From positions 1-10,294 of the forward strand of contig JAGAFM010000037.1 of assembly GCA_017612655.1 (NCBI GenBank): 10,294 nucleotides of DNA. Reading direction: 5' to 3'. Each line of letters begins with the position of its first letter. The stretch's first letter is position 1. Positions 1-6,119 of the stretch are shown in pieces. Under the pieces are notes generated by a model. The model had not been told where the DNA came from. It did no database searches and saw only the letters and a list, made by a program, of their open reading frames with translations. The translations under genes and the position numbers were made by a program. Source of the stretch: Clostridia bacterium (GTDB taxonomy: Bacteria; Bacillota; Clostridia; Oscillospirales; CAG-272).

Positions 1-23
1 GGCTTATGCCGTTGAATAAAAAA

Positions 24-82
24 TCCTCCTATGGTAAAATGCAAGAGGTCTGGCAACCGCAAGCAAAAGACGAATAGGAGGA
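24..82 (+). promoter_or_regulatory. Leader hairpin that masks the tnpA Shine-Dalgarno site
   Basis: TCCTCCTAT at 24-32 is the exact reverse complement of ATAGGAGGA at 74-82, and the latter contains the tnpA ribosome binding site. The 9-bp stem would enclose a 41-nt loop and hide the ribosome site in the transcript. In Salmonella IS200 a leader structure that blocks the ribosome site is known to keep transposase expression very low. The same logic is inferred here from sequence only. Confidence 0.65.
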
Positions 83-87
83 GTCAA

Positions 88-570
88 GTGAAGATTGACA
101 CAAACAGTATAGCACATACAACATGGAATTGCAAGTACCATATTGTGTTTGCACCGAAGTACAGAAGGCAGATCATATACGGAAAAATCAAAAAAGACAT
201 AGGGGTGATCCTAAGGAAACTGTGTGAATGGAAGGGAGTAGAGATCATAGAGGCAGAAGCCTGCCCGGATCACATACACATGTTAGTGTCAATCCCACCC
301 AAGATCAGCGTATCAAGTTTTATGGGATACCTGAAAGGGAAAAGCAGTTTAATGATATTTGACCAACATGCGAACTTAAAATACAGATACGGGAACCGAG
401 AATTTTGGTGTAGAGGGTACTATGTGGATACGGTAGGGAAAAACAAGAAGGCGATAGAACAGTACATAAGAAATCAGCTACAGGAAGATTTAGCGTACGA
501 GCAGCTAAGTATCAAAGAGTTGGTTGACCCGTTTACGGGTGAGCCGGTTAACGCAAGCAAAAAGAAGTAA
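88..570 (+). CDS. tnpA: IS200/IS605 family transposase TnpA (HUH/Y1 type)
   Basis: This 160-residue protein is the single-strand-specific transposase of the family, which cuts and rejoins the element's ends through a covalent tyrosine-DNA link. The GTG at 88 is chosen because AGGAGGAG lies just upstream with ideal spacing. An ATG at 31 is in frame, but it would add a basic non-family extension and would sit inside the leader hairpin. Visible family features are the N-terminal block around TTWNCKYHIVFAPKYRR, the HUH metal-binding motif in DHIHMLVSIPPK (about residues 65-75), the SSFMGYLKGKSS helix, and the candidate nucleophile tyrosine in AIEQYIRNQ near residue 134. The gene appears full length with no frameshift. 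Codon use is AT-richer than its neighbours, as expected for a mobile gene. Confidence 0.93.
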   Translation: MKIDTNSIAHTTWNCKYHIVFAPKYRRQIIYGKIKKDIGVILRKLCEWKGVEIIEAEACPDHIHMLVSIPPKISVSSFMGYLKGKSSLMIFDQHANLKYRYGNREFWCRGYYVDTVGKNKKAIEQYIRNQLQEDLAYEQLSIKELVDPFTGEPVNASKKK

Positions 571-692
571 GCCAACCGCTTTAGCGGTAGCTTGAGACCG
601 CTTGCGGTTGGCAGACTATTCAGAGGGCTTTTAGCCCTGCCAGTACCAGTGGGTTATACCCACAGAGCAAACCACCGGCTTGGCCGGTGGTT
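571..692 (+). repeat. Array of palindromes forming the right end of the IS200/IS605 element
   Basis: Several perfect stems lie back to back after the tnpA stop. GCCAACCGC (571-579) pairs with GCGGTTGGC (604-612); alternatively GCCA/TGGC encloses two small hairpins at 575-588 and 597-608, giving a three-way junction. AGGGCT/AGCCCT lies at 624-638 with a TTT loop, GTGGGT/ACCCAC at 649-663 with a TAT loop, and AACCACCGGC/GCCGGTGGTT at 670-692 with a TTG loop. The last is the best candidate for the hairpin TnpA recognises at the right end. None is followed by a long T run, so they do not look like ordinary terminators on either strand. Confidence 0.7.
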
Positions 693-729
693 ATGATTCG
701 CCTGAAAGCAGGGCAGGGGGAGGACGATC

Positions 730-2193
730 TCAGATTTCCGGGGGCGAGGGGATGTCGACTCCGGCTTCTTCCGGGGACGGCTCTCCCTCTGCCGTTCTCT
801 TTTTCCGATCGAGGATCCGGCCGACTCCGGCGAGAATCGCGTGCAGGTTCAGCCCGAAAACCAGAAGAACCGCGCCGATCTGAACGAAAATCCAGCCCTG
901 AGATTCCGTGATCATCCAGTAAGCCTGAACCAGAACGATGGCCGTGTTCAGCGTCAGCTTGACCGGGTGCATCGGGAAGGAAATATACTTCTGAGCGTTG
1001 AGGGCCCGGATGATGAAGACGACGAAGTAGCTGAAGAAAGTTGCGATGGCCGCTCCGTTGACCGCGAGAAACGTGGGAATCAGCAGAAGATTCAGCACCA
1101 GATTCAAAAGAGCGCCGGTCATGGAAGTCAGAAACGAAAGGACGCTCTTCTTTTCCACCAGGTAGACAGAGCCCATGAAGGTGACGAGACTGGAGAAAAT
1201 GGTGGCGACCGAAAGCATCGGGACGTACTGCCACGCCGGATAGTATTCCTCCGCCGCCATGACCTGGACGGCGATTTTTGCGAGGGCGGTCAGAACCGCT
1301 CCCGCGATAAACATCAGGGCCTGGAAACTGTTGAAGACGTTTCCGAAGAAAACGGCGTGCTCCTGATCCCCTTTTTCGGAAATGGCGGAAAACTGCCACG
1401 CCTCGATAAAGATTCCGGAGAGCAGAATCAGAAGAGTGGGAATCTTATAGGCAACCGCGTAGAGCCCGTCCGCATCGGATCCGATCATCCAGGTGACCAT
1501 ATAGCGGTCCGCCACGTTGGTCATCCACCAGAAGACGGTCGTCGGAATCAGGGGAATACTGAATTTCAGCATGGCTCTGGGAAAACGGCTGCGCAGAGAA
1601 CGGAACGAAACCAGACGGTACAGTTTCTGCGAAAGGAAGAGAGAGACCGTGCAGAACACGTCTGACAGGACGACGGAAAGCACATAGCCTACAACGCCCC
1701 ACTGGAATACGAGAAGGAACAGAAGATTGAGCAGGATGGTCAGCGCGGTGCTCAGGATTCCGTGCACCGCGAAGAGCTTCATCTTTCCTTCCGCCCGGAT
1801 GAACTGCATGCAGAGGGTATGGAGACAGGAGAACAGGGTGTAGGAGAAGACAAGCAGGCTGTAGCCGCGGAAGAAGGGAACCAGCTCCAGAAGAGGAGTC
1901 AGGAGGCCGAAGACCGCTCCGCCCGCCAGGATAGTGAAGAATCCGGTCGAAAAGACTGCTTTTTTGTCGGTTTCCCGGTCCAGCGCGAAGCGGAAGACCG
2001 CTTCCGCGATTCCGACGGAAAGGAGCGGAATCAGAAGATTTGCCGTCTGCGTAATTACATCCGCGATCCCGTACTGTTCGGTGTTCAGACAGCTGGTATA
2101 GAAGCGCACCATACAGAAAACCAGGAGCTTGGAACCGAACGTTCCGAACCCCAGAATCACCGTATTGGAGAGCAGTTTTCTGTACTTGTTCAT
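730..2193 (-). CDS. Oligosaccharide/polysaccharide flippase family membrane protein
   Basis: This roughly 487-residue polytopic membrane protein belongs to the MOP superfamily (Wzx/polysaccharide-synthesis branch). These proteins flip lipid-linked sugars across the cytoplasmic membrane during capsule, exopolysaccharide or wall-polymer assembly. The N-terminus (MNKYRKLLSNTVILGFGTFG, then a VRFYTSCLNTEQYGIAD segment) is typical of Clostridia flippases, and about 12-14 hydrophobic segments follow to near residue 465. The tail is short, polar and rich in Pro and Glu. ATG at 2193 is preferred, with GGAAAG 11 nt upstream; an in-frame GTG at 2214 is possible and would add seven residues. No glycosyltransferase cluster is present beside it, so the substrate cannot be assigned. 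It is divergent from the carboxypeptidase gene, and no clear promoter is visible for it. The insertion sequence ends about 30-40 nt past its stop codon. Confidence 0.88.
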   Translation of the reverse strand: MNKYRKLLSNTVILGFGTFGSKLLVFCMVRFYTSCLNTEQYGIADVITQTANLLIPLLSVGIAEAVFRFALDRETDKKAVFSTGFFTILAGGAVFGLLTPLLELVPFFRGYSLLVFSYTLFSCLHTLCMQFIRAEGKMKLFAVHGILSTALTILLNLLFLLVFQWGVVGYVLSVVLSDVFCTVSLFLSQKLYRLVSFRSLRSRFPRAMLKFSIPLIPTTVFWWMTNVADRYMVTWMIGSDADGLYAVAYKIPTLLILLSGIFIEAWQFSAISEKGDQEHAVFFGNVFNSFQALMFIAGAVLTALAKIAVQVMAAEEYYPAWQYVPMLSVATIFSSLVTFMGSVYLVEKKSVLSFLTSMTGALLNLVLNLLLIPTFLAVNGAAIATFFSYFVVFIIRALNAQKYISFPMHPVKLTLNTAIVLVQAYWMITESQGWIFVQIGAVLLVFGLNLHAILAGVGRILDRKKRTAEGEPSPEEAGVDIPSPPEI

Positions 2194-2274
2194 AGCATAT
2201 ACAACTTTCCGCACAAAGAGAGTGAACCGGGCGGCGCGGGGACGGCCCGCGGACGCGAAAACGGCTGAGACGGA

Positions 2275-2303
2275 TTGACAGAAGAGGGACGATGTGATAC
2301 AAT
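2275..2303 (+). promoter_or_regulatory. Sigma-A promoter of the carboxypeptidase gene
   Basis: TTGACA (2275-2280) and TACAAT (2298-2303) are separated by 17 nt, with TG one base upstream of the -10 (extended -10). The start of transcription would fall near 2310, leaving a leader of about 30 nt before the TTG start. This promoter rules out an upstream start in the same reading frame. Confidence 0.85.
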
Positions 2304-2340
2304 AGCCTGCGTCAAGAACTGTCGGGGGAGGGGATCGCTG

Positions 2341-3354
2341 TTGAACCGTGAACCGAACGGACAGCGCCGGGCCGCGGATCCCAGATCCGAGGCGGCGCGC
2401 CGGGCCTATATTGAGAAAAGAAGGAAGCAGATCCGTAGGAACCGGATCCTCCTGGGCGCCGTTGCGCTCGTTCTGCTCGCGCTGGTCGTCTTCCTCGTTG
2501 TTCTGATCGGGAAGGGAATCGCCGCGGCGATCCGGCCGGAAGAACCCTCTGCGGAAACAGAGTCCGCTTCGCTTCCGGAAGAAGAGCCGTCGGAATCCGA
2601 CGGGTCGGAGGAGCCGGCCTCGGCACCGGATTCTTCAGGGGGAACGGAATCGGAACCGCCAGAACAGACGGAGCCCGCGACAGAAGACCGGTTTCCGGCT
2701 CTCCCGGATACCATCCCCTTCCGCGCGGATCTTTCCGCCTACGAGCAGTATATGAACCCGGAAGACCGGGACGGATACCTGATCCTTGTCAACCCGGATC
2801 ATCCGCTGGACGGGAGCTACGCCCCGACGGATCTGACCGATGTGGCCAATCCCCGCTACAGCCCCGCCGCCCAGCTGCGGAACACTTCAGCTCTTGCGCT
2901 GAAGGCTCTGTTTCTGGAGATGGCCGCCAACGGATACACCGATGTGACGGTCACGAGCGGATATCGGAGCTATCAGACCCAGAATCAGTACTTCGAATAC
3001 TACGTAACCAATGAGATGTCGGCGAATCCCTCGCTGACGCGAGCGCAGGCGGAGGCAATTGTCATGACCTACTCCTGCCGCGCCGGAACGAGCGAACATC
3101 AGTCGGGGCTTGCCTGCGACATGCACAACCTTCCGTCCGCCGATATCAGCTTTGCCAGGCAGCCGGTCGCTCAGTGGCTGGCGGACAACGCCTGGAAGTG
3201 CGGGTTCATTCTTCGTTTTCCGGAAGACAAAACCGACAAGACCGGCATTTCCTACGAGCCCTGGCATTTCCGGTTCGTGGGAAGAGAACATGCCTACCGC
3301 ATCCACGAGCTGGGACTCTGTCTCGAAGAATACATCGAGCTGCTGAATTCCTGA
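2341..3354 (+). CDS. Membrane-anchored VanY-type D-alanyl-D-alanine carboxypeptidase
   Basis: This 337-residue zinc peptidase of the VanY/M15 family trims the terminal D-alanine from peptidoglycan stem peptides outside the membrane. TTG at 2341 is chosen as the start because GGGGGAGGGG lies 7 nt upstream and the promoter sits at 2275-2303. The protein has a basic N-terminus (residues 1-35), one membrane segment (about 36-58), a linker rich in Glu, Ser and Pro (about 66-118) and the catalytic domain (about 140-335). Metal and catalytic signatures are TSGYRSYQTQ (205-214), SEHQSGLACD with His253 and Asp260, and EPWHFRFVG with His309, all intact. The family includes vancomycin-resistance VanY, but no VanS/R/H/A/X partners are nearby, so a housekeeping wall-maturation role is more likely than resistance. 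The divergent neighbour is a flippase. Confidence 0.92.
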   Translation: MNREPNGQRRAADPRSEAARRAYIEKRRKQIRRNRILLGAVALVLLALVVFLVVLIGKGIAAAIRPEEPSAETESASLPEEEPSESDGSEEPASAPDSSGGTESEPPEQTEPATEDRFPALPDTIPFRADLSAYEQYMNPEDRDGYLILVNPDHPLDGSYAPTDLTDVANPRYSPAAQLRNTSALALKALFLEMAANGYTDVTVTSGYRSYQTQNQYFEYYVTNEMSANPSLTRAQAEAIVMTYSCRAGTSEHQSGLACDMHNLPSADISFARQPVAQWLADNAWKCGFILRFPEDKTDKTGISYEPWHFRFVGREHAYRIHELGLCLEEYIELLNS

Positions 3355-3360
3355 CGGATG

Positions 3361-3417
3361 CGCCCGCTTCCGCGGGTTTGGGCGGTTTTGCGGGAAGAGT
3401 ATATCATATTTCCGCCC
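3361..3417 (+). terminator. Possible weak terminator or competing stems after the carboxypeptidase gene
   Basis: A CCCGC-TTCC-GCGGG hairpin (3363-3376) lies 8 nt after the stop codon but is followed only by TTT. GGGCGG (3380-3385) can pair either with the upstream CGCCC (3361-3365) or with CCGCCC (3412-3417), so alternative folds exist. There is no convincing U tract. The stretch to 3490 contains no clear promoter for the next gene, so partial read-through into pgeF is plausible. Confidence 0.3.
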
Positions 3418-3500
3418 CGTTTGCAAGACCGGGGAAAAGAAAGATCGGGCGGAGTCCTGGTCCCGACCCGAATCCTGAATCATAACTGCCGGAGGATCCC

Positions 3501-4292
3501 ATGCCGTATTCTATCCGTCTGGAACAGAATCTCCCGTACCTGGTTTCCTCTCTCCTTCCGGCCAGACATGCGTTTCTGACCCGAAACGGAGGAGTCAGTC
3601 AGGGGATTTTTTCCTCTCTGAACCTGAGCGCGTTTCTCGGGGACCGTCCCGAATGCGTGCGGGAGAACTGCCGCAGAGTCTGCAGTCTGTTCGGCCTCGG
3701 AGAAAACGACGCCGCGGTGACCTGTCAGGTGCACGGGAAATCCGTCCGCATCGTAACGGAAGCCGACCGGCATGAATGCCTGACTCCGGTTTCCTACGAG
3801 GCGGACGCCATCGTGACGAATGTGGAAAAACTTCCGCTCCTCTGCTTTTCCGCCGACTGCATGCCCCTTCTGATGCAGGATCCAGTGGCGGGCGTGGCCG
3901 CCGCCGTTCACTGCGGGTGGAGGAGCTCGGTCTCGGACATTATCGGCGCCACCGTGGAGGCGATGGTTTCGCTCGGCGCCGAGCCGGAACGGATCTGCGC
4001 TGCGACCGGTCCGTCGATCGGTTTCTGCTGTTTTGAGTGCGGGGAGGAAGTCCCGAGCGGGGTTTCCGCCTACCTGTCCGGCGAAACGGACGGCCTGTTC
4101 CGCCCGGCGGAAGAGGGGAAAACCTATGTGGATCTGGCCGAAGCCAACCGCAGGCGGTTGATTCAGCTCGGCATTCTGCCGGAAAAAATCGATGTCTGCA
4201 GGGAATGCACTTTCTGCCACCCGGAGAGCTACTGGTCGCACAGGTACACGCGCGGAAAGCGCGGAGTCCAGGGCGCCGCGATCTGCCTTTGA
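3501..4292 (+). CDS. pgeF: Peptidoglycan editing factor PgeF (YfiH/DUF152, laccase-like)
   Basis: This 263-residue cytoplasmic protein is of the YfiH family (formerly annotated polyphenol oxidase or laccase-domain protein). In E. coli, PgeF is linked to removing misincorporated serine from peptidoglycan precursors, and several homologues act on purine nucleosides. The three hallmark metal-site residues are present: His78 in CQVHGK, Cys120 in SADCMPLL and His137 in VHCGWR. The N-terminal FLTRNGGVSQG and the C-terminal CTFC...SHRYT...RGVQGAAICL blocks complete the family pattern at normal length. ATG at 3501 follows GGAGG by 5 nt. It sits 146 nt after the carboxypeptidase and 42 nt before the GtrA gene with no promoter seen between, so co-transcription with gtrA is inferred. 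Which activity (wall editing or nucleoside metabolism) applies here cannot be told from sequence. Confidence 0.92.
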   Translation: MPYSIRLEQNLPYLVSSLLPARHAFLTRNGGVSQGIFSSLNLSAFLGDRPECVRENCRRVCSLFGLGENDAAVTCQVHGKSVRIVTEADRHECLTPVSYEADAIVTNVEKLPLLCFSADCMPLLMQDPVAGVAAAVHCGWRSSVSDIIGATVEAMVSLGAEPERICAATGPSIGFCCFECGEEVPSGVSAYLSGETDGLFRPAEEGKTYVDLAEANRRRLIQLGILPEKIDVCRECTFCHPESYWSHRYTRGKRGVQGAAICL

Positions 4293-4334
4293 TGTGAAAG
4301 AGTTGGAACGAATCAGGAAAGGGGGAAAAGCAAA

Positions 4335-4856
4335 ATGAGTCTGCCGGAAGAAGAGCCGAGAGACGTGTTCGATCGGATCATGCTCCTTCCCGTGCTCCGT
4401 GTCTTCAACCCCTTCTACCGCAAATACAAGGAAAAGCTCCTGTATCTCTTTTTCGGCGGGCTGACGACCGTCGTCGACATCGTCGTCTTCTGGCTTTTCT
4501 GCTCGGTACTCGGCGTCAACGAACTGATTGCCAACGTCATCGCCTGGATCGCCGCGGTTCTCTTCGCGTTCGTGGTGAACAGGACCTGGGTTTTCGACGC
4601 GAAAACGGAGGATCGCCGGGAAACGGCGAGACAGTTTTTCACCTTCGTCGGAGGCAGGGTATTCTCCCTCCTTTGCGAAGAGGCGATTCTCGCCGTTTTT
4701 ATCACCTGGCTGGGCCTGTGGCCCCTTCCCGTGAAAATCGCCGCCCAGATTCTGGTCTTGATTCTGAACTACGGAATCTCCAAATGGCTGGTCTTCCGGG
4801 ATCCGGAACGTAAAAAAGAAAAGAAAAAAGCTATTGACAAATCCGGCGAACTGTGA
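4335..4856 (+). CDS. GtrA family membrane protein
   Basis: This 173-residue protein has four predicted membrane segments (about 35-58, 63-82, 103-126 and 132-150). The family signatures VNRTWVF (81-87) and NYGISKWLVF (145-154), each ending a helix, are both present. GtrA-like proteins are thought to move lipid-linked sugars (bactoprenol-glucose in the founding phage case) or to assist cell-surface glycosylation. The ends are charged: an acidic N-terminus and a Lys/Glu-rich C-terminal tail. ATG at 4335 has AAAGGGGG about 9 nt upstream. No partner glycosyltransferase is adjacent, so the sugar is unknown. Its last codons and stop overlap the tRNA promoter at 4834-4862, which may constrain the tail sequence (AIDKSGEL). 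Confidence 0.9.
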   Translation: MSLPEEEPRDVFDRIMLLPVLRVFNPFYRKYKEKLLYLFFGGLTTVVDIVVFWLFCSVLGVNELIANVIAWIAAVLFAFVVNRTWVFDAKTEDRRETARQFFTFVGGRVFSLLCEEAILAVFITWLGLWPLPVKIAAQILVLILNYGISKWLVFRDPERKKEKKKAIDKSGEL

Positions 4857-4862
4857 TAGAAT
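4834..4862 (+). promoter_or_regulatory. Promoter of the tRNA-Arg/tRNA-Trp operon
   Basis: TTGACA (4834-4839) and TAGAAT (4857-4862) are separated by 17 nt, with TG one base before the -10 element. The -35 lies within the GtrA coding end; the TG and next base of the extended -10 are the TGA stop codon itself (4854-4856). Transcription would begin near 4869, about 23 nt before the first tRNA. Confidence 0.85.
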
Positions 4863-4891
4863 CCCCGTTGCCCCTTGAAAAAGGAGCGGAT

Positions 4892-4965
4892 GCGCCATTA
4901 GCTCAGCTGGATAGAGTGTTTGGCTACGAACCAAAAGGTCGAGGGTTCGAATCCCCCATGGCGCG
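4892..4965 (+). tRNA. tRNA-Arg (anticodon ACG)
   Basis: This is a complete cloverleaf. The acceptor arm is GCGCCAT/ATGGCGC (4892-4898 and 4958-4964), the D-stem begins GCTC, the anticodon stem is TTTGG/CCAAA (4919-4923 and 4931-4935) with loop CTACGAA, and the T-loop is TTCGAAT. The anticodon ACG (4926-4928) is expected to be modified to ICG to read CGU, CGC and CGA. The 3' CCA is not encoded: the bases after discriminator G4965 are TGG. One oddity is that the T-stem GAGGG/CCCCC contains an A/C mismatch (A4942 with C4956). Confidence 0.96.
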
Positions 4966-4967
4966 TG

Positions 4968-5004
4968 GATTCCGCAAACAGACGATGCTTGCGGAATCTG
5001 TTTT
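4968..5004 (+). terminator. Hairpin between the two tRNAs, possible terminator or processing element
   Basis: GATTCCGCAA (4968-4977) pairs perfectly with TTGCGGAATC (4989-4998) around an 11-nt loop and is followed by TGTTTT. That resembles a partial intrinsic terminator, but the second tRNA starts directly after it and has no promoter of its own, so it more likely separates the tRNAs for processing or tunes read-through. AAACAGA (4976-4982) can instead pair with TCTGTTT (4997-5003), which is mutually exclusive with the first stem. Confidence 0.4.
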
Positions 5005-5080
5005 AGGGGCATAGCTCAGTTGGTAGAGCAGCGGTCTCCAAAACCGCGTGTCCGGAGTTCGAGTCTCTGTACCCCTGCCA
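5005..5080 (+). tRNA. tRNA-Trp (anticodon CCA)
   Basis: A complete cloverleaf with encoded 3' CCA (5078-5080). The anticodon stem is GCGGT/ACCGC (5031-5035 and 5043-5047) with loop CTCCAAA, so the anticodon CCA lies at 5038-5040. The T-loop is TTCGAGT and the discriminator is G5077. The acceptor stem AGGGGCA/TACCCCT has a C/A mismatch (C5010 with A5071) where a C-G pair is usual. It is read from the same promoter as tRNA-Arg. Confidence 0.96.
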
Positions 5081-5086
5081 TCGCAG

Positions 5087-5128
5087 AAACCTCTTTTGTC
5101 TCTCAAAGGCAGAAGAGGTTTTCTTCTT
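5087..5128 (+). terminator. Intrinsic terminator of the tRNA operon
   Basis: AAACCTCTT (5087-5095) pairs with AAGAGGTTT (5113-5121) and the stem extends inward by about three more pairs including a G-U. It is followed by the pyrimidine-rich run TCTTCTTGCTTT. It begins 7 nt after the tRNA-Trp CCA end. Confidence 0.75.
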
Positions 5129-5196
5129 GCTTTCCGGGAGAGCCCGCTCTGGGATTTTCCCCGACAGATTTCTGTTCGAAAAGGAGCTGACTGACC

Positions 5197-5946
5197 ATGC
5201 GGTATCTGGAATACGGCCCAGCGGAACTGAAACCCATCCTCCTTTTTCACGGGGGCGGATTGTCCGTCTGGAACTACCGGGAGGCGGCCCGGCTGCTCGA
5301 AAGTGATTTCCACGTCGTCCTCCCGTTTCTTGACGGCCACGCCGGAAGCGACCGGCCTTTTACGACGATTGAGGACAACGCAGAAGAAGTTCTGAACTTG
5401 ATCGATGCCTGTTTCGGCGGCTCCGTGCTTCTGATCGGCGGCCTTTCGCTGGGAGCTCAGATTGCGCTGGAAATCCTCTCGGAGAGAAGCGACGTCTGCT
5501 CCTGTGCTCTGATCGAGAGCGCCTCCGTGATTCCGTCTCCCCGGACGAACGCCCTGATCGGTCCGTCGGTCGGGATGAGTTACGGATGGATCCGGAACCG
5601 GACGTTTGCAAGGATACAGTTCCGGTCCCTTCGGATGCGGCCGGAGTATTTCGAGGATTACTACCGGGATACCTGCCAGATCGCGAAGACGGACATGATT
5701 GCGTTTCTGAAGGCGAACACCTCCTATTCTCTGAAGCCTTCGATCTGCGAAACCGCCGCGAAAGTGTGCGTTTTCGCGGGAGAGCGGGAAACCCGCGGAA
5801 TCCGGAAATCGACCGAGGAGATTCACCGGATGATTCCCTCGAGCGAACGGACGGTTCTGCCTGGCCTCTTTCACGGAGAGTTCTCCCTGAATTGCCCGGA
5901 GCGGTATGCCGAGACCGTCCGACAGATTCTGCAGAAGGGGCAGTAG
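5197..5946 (+). CDS. Alpha/beta hydrolase fold protein, substrate unknown
   Basis: This 249-residue cytoplasmic protein has the alpha/beta hydrolase layout. The HGGG oxyanion-hole motif lies at residues 18-21, an FLDGHAGSDRP loop at 44-54, the nucleophile elbow GGLSLG with Ser84, and a likely catalytic His226 in LFHGEF. The acid residue is less certain: Glu196 in VFAGERE, at the end of the expected strand, is the best candidate in place of the more common Asp. There is no signal peptide. ATG at 5197 follows AAGGAG by 10 nt. It stands alone between the tRNA terminator and the promoter of the next unit, and no consensus promoter is obvious for it. It resembles small esterases or acyl-hydrolases of the MenH/pimeloyl-carrier-esterase type, but the sequence does not fix a reaction. 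Confidence 0.87.
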   Translation: MRYLEYGPAELKPILLFHGGGLSVWNYREAARLLESDFHVVLPFLDGHAGSDRPFTTIEDNAEEVLNLIDACFGGSVLLIGGLSLGAQIALEILSERSDVCSCALIESASVIPSPRTNALIGPSVGMSYGWIRNRTFARIQFRSLRMRPEYFEDYYRDTCQIAKTDMIAFLKANTSYSLKPSICETAAKVCVFAGERETRGIRKSTEEIHRMIPSSERTVLPGLFHGEFSLNCPERYAETVRQILQKGQ

Positions 5947-6011
5947 AAGGTCCGGAGGGCCGGCGGGCTCCCGCGACAGGTGAAGGCCCATACTCTCTTT
6001 TCCCGGAAAGG

Positions 6012-6039
6012 TTGACATTTTCTGCTTTTTCGGTATAAT
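6012..6039 (+). promoter_or_regulatory. Sigma-A promoter of the LOG/ychF unit
   Basis: TTGACA (6012-6017) and TATAAT (6034-6039) match consensus exactly with a 16-nt spacer. The predicted start near 6046 leaves a leader of about 75 nt before the TTG start of the LOG-family gene. It lies 65 nt after the hydrolase stop codon, which makes that gene a separate unit. Confidence 0.88.
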
Positions 6040-6119
6040 GGAGGGAGAAGAACCGCCGGTTTCCGGTCCGTCTTCCCGCGTGCCGGGGAGACCGGAGCCT
6101 CAGGAAAGGAGAGCGTCCC

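Larger units (their letters stand above)
1..700 (+). mobile_element. IS200/IS605-family insertion sequence, left tip cut by window edge
   Basis: The element carries a single tnpA, with no tnpB-like partner visible inside the window. Support comes from the HUH transposase gene, a structured 5' leader (24-82) and a palindrome-rich right end closing with a strong 10-bp stem at 670-692. Members of this family have no terminal inverted repeats of the classic kind and are recognised as single strands through subterminal hairpins, which fits the array seen here. The right boundary is placed a few bases after the last hairpin and is approximate. The left boundary is not resolved: the small palindrome GGCTTATGCC at 1-10 may be part of the left-end hairpin. 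The element is more AT-rich than the genes that follow, suggesting recent acquisition. Confidence 0.8.

Noticed and set aside
571..692. CRISPR-like array
   Set aside because: The palindromes differ from one another in sequence, and there are no identical repeats with spacers.
2341..3354. Vancomycin resistance cluster suggested by the VanY-type gene
   Set aside because: No ligase, dehydrogenase, dipeptidase or two-component genes of a van cluster are present; the neighbours are general envelope and housekeeping genes.
3480..5012. Long - strand open frame (510 codons) across pgeF, gtrA and tRNA-Arg
   Set aside because: It lies antisense to two well-supported genes and its N-terminal part is the translation of antisense tRNA sequence (GIRTLDLLVRSQ...), a well-known false gene pattern.
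4924..6018. Long - strand open frame over both tRNAs and the hydrolase gene
   Set aside because: Its start region is antisense tRNA translation (TETRTPDTRFW, AMGDSNPRPFGS), a familiar artefact, and the rest is antisense to a gene with clear hydrolase motifs.
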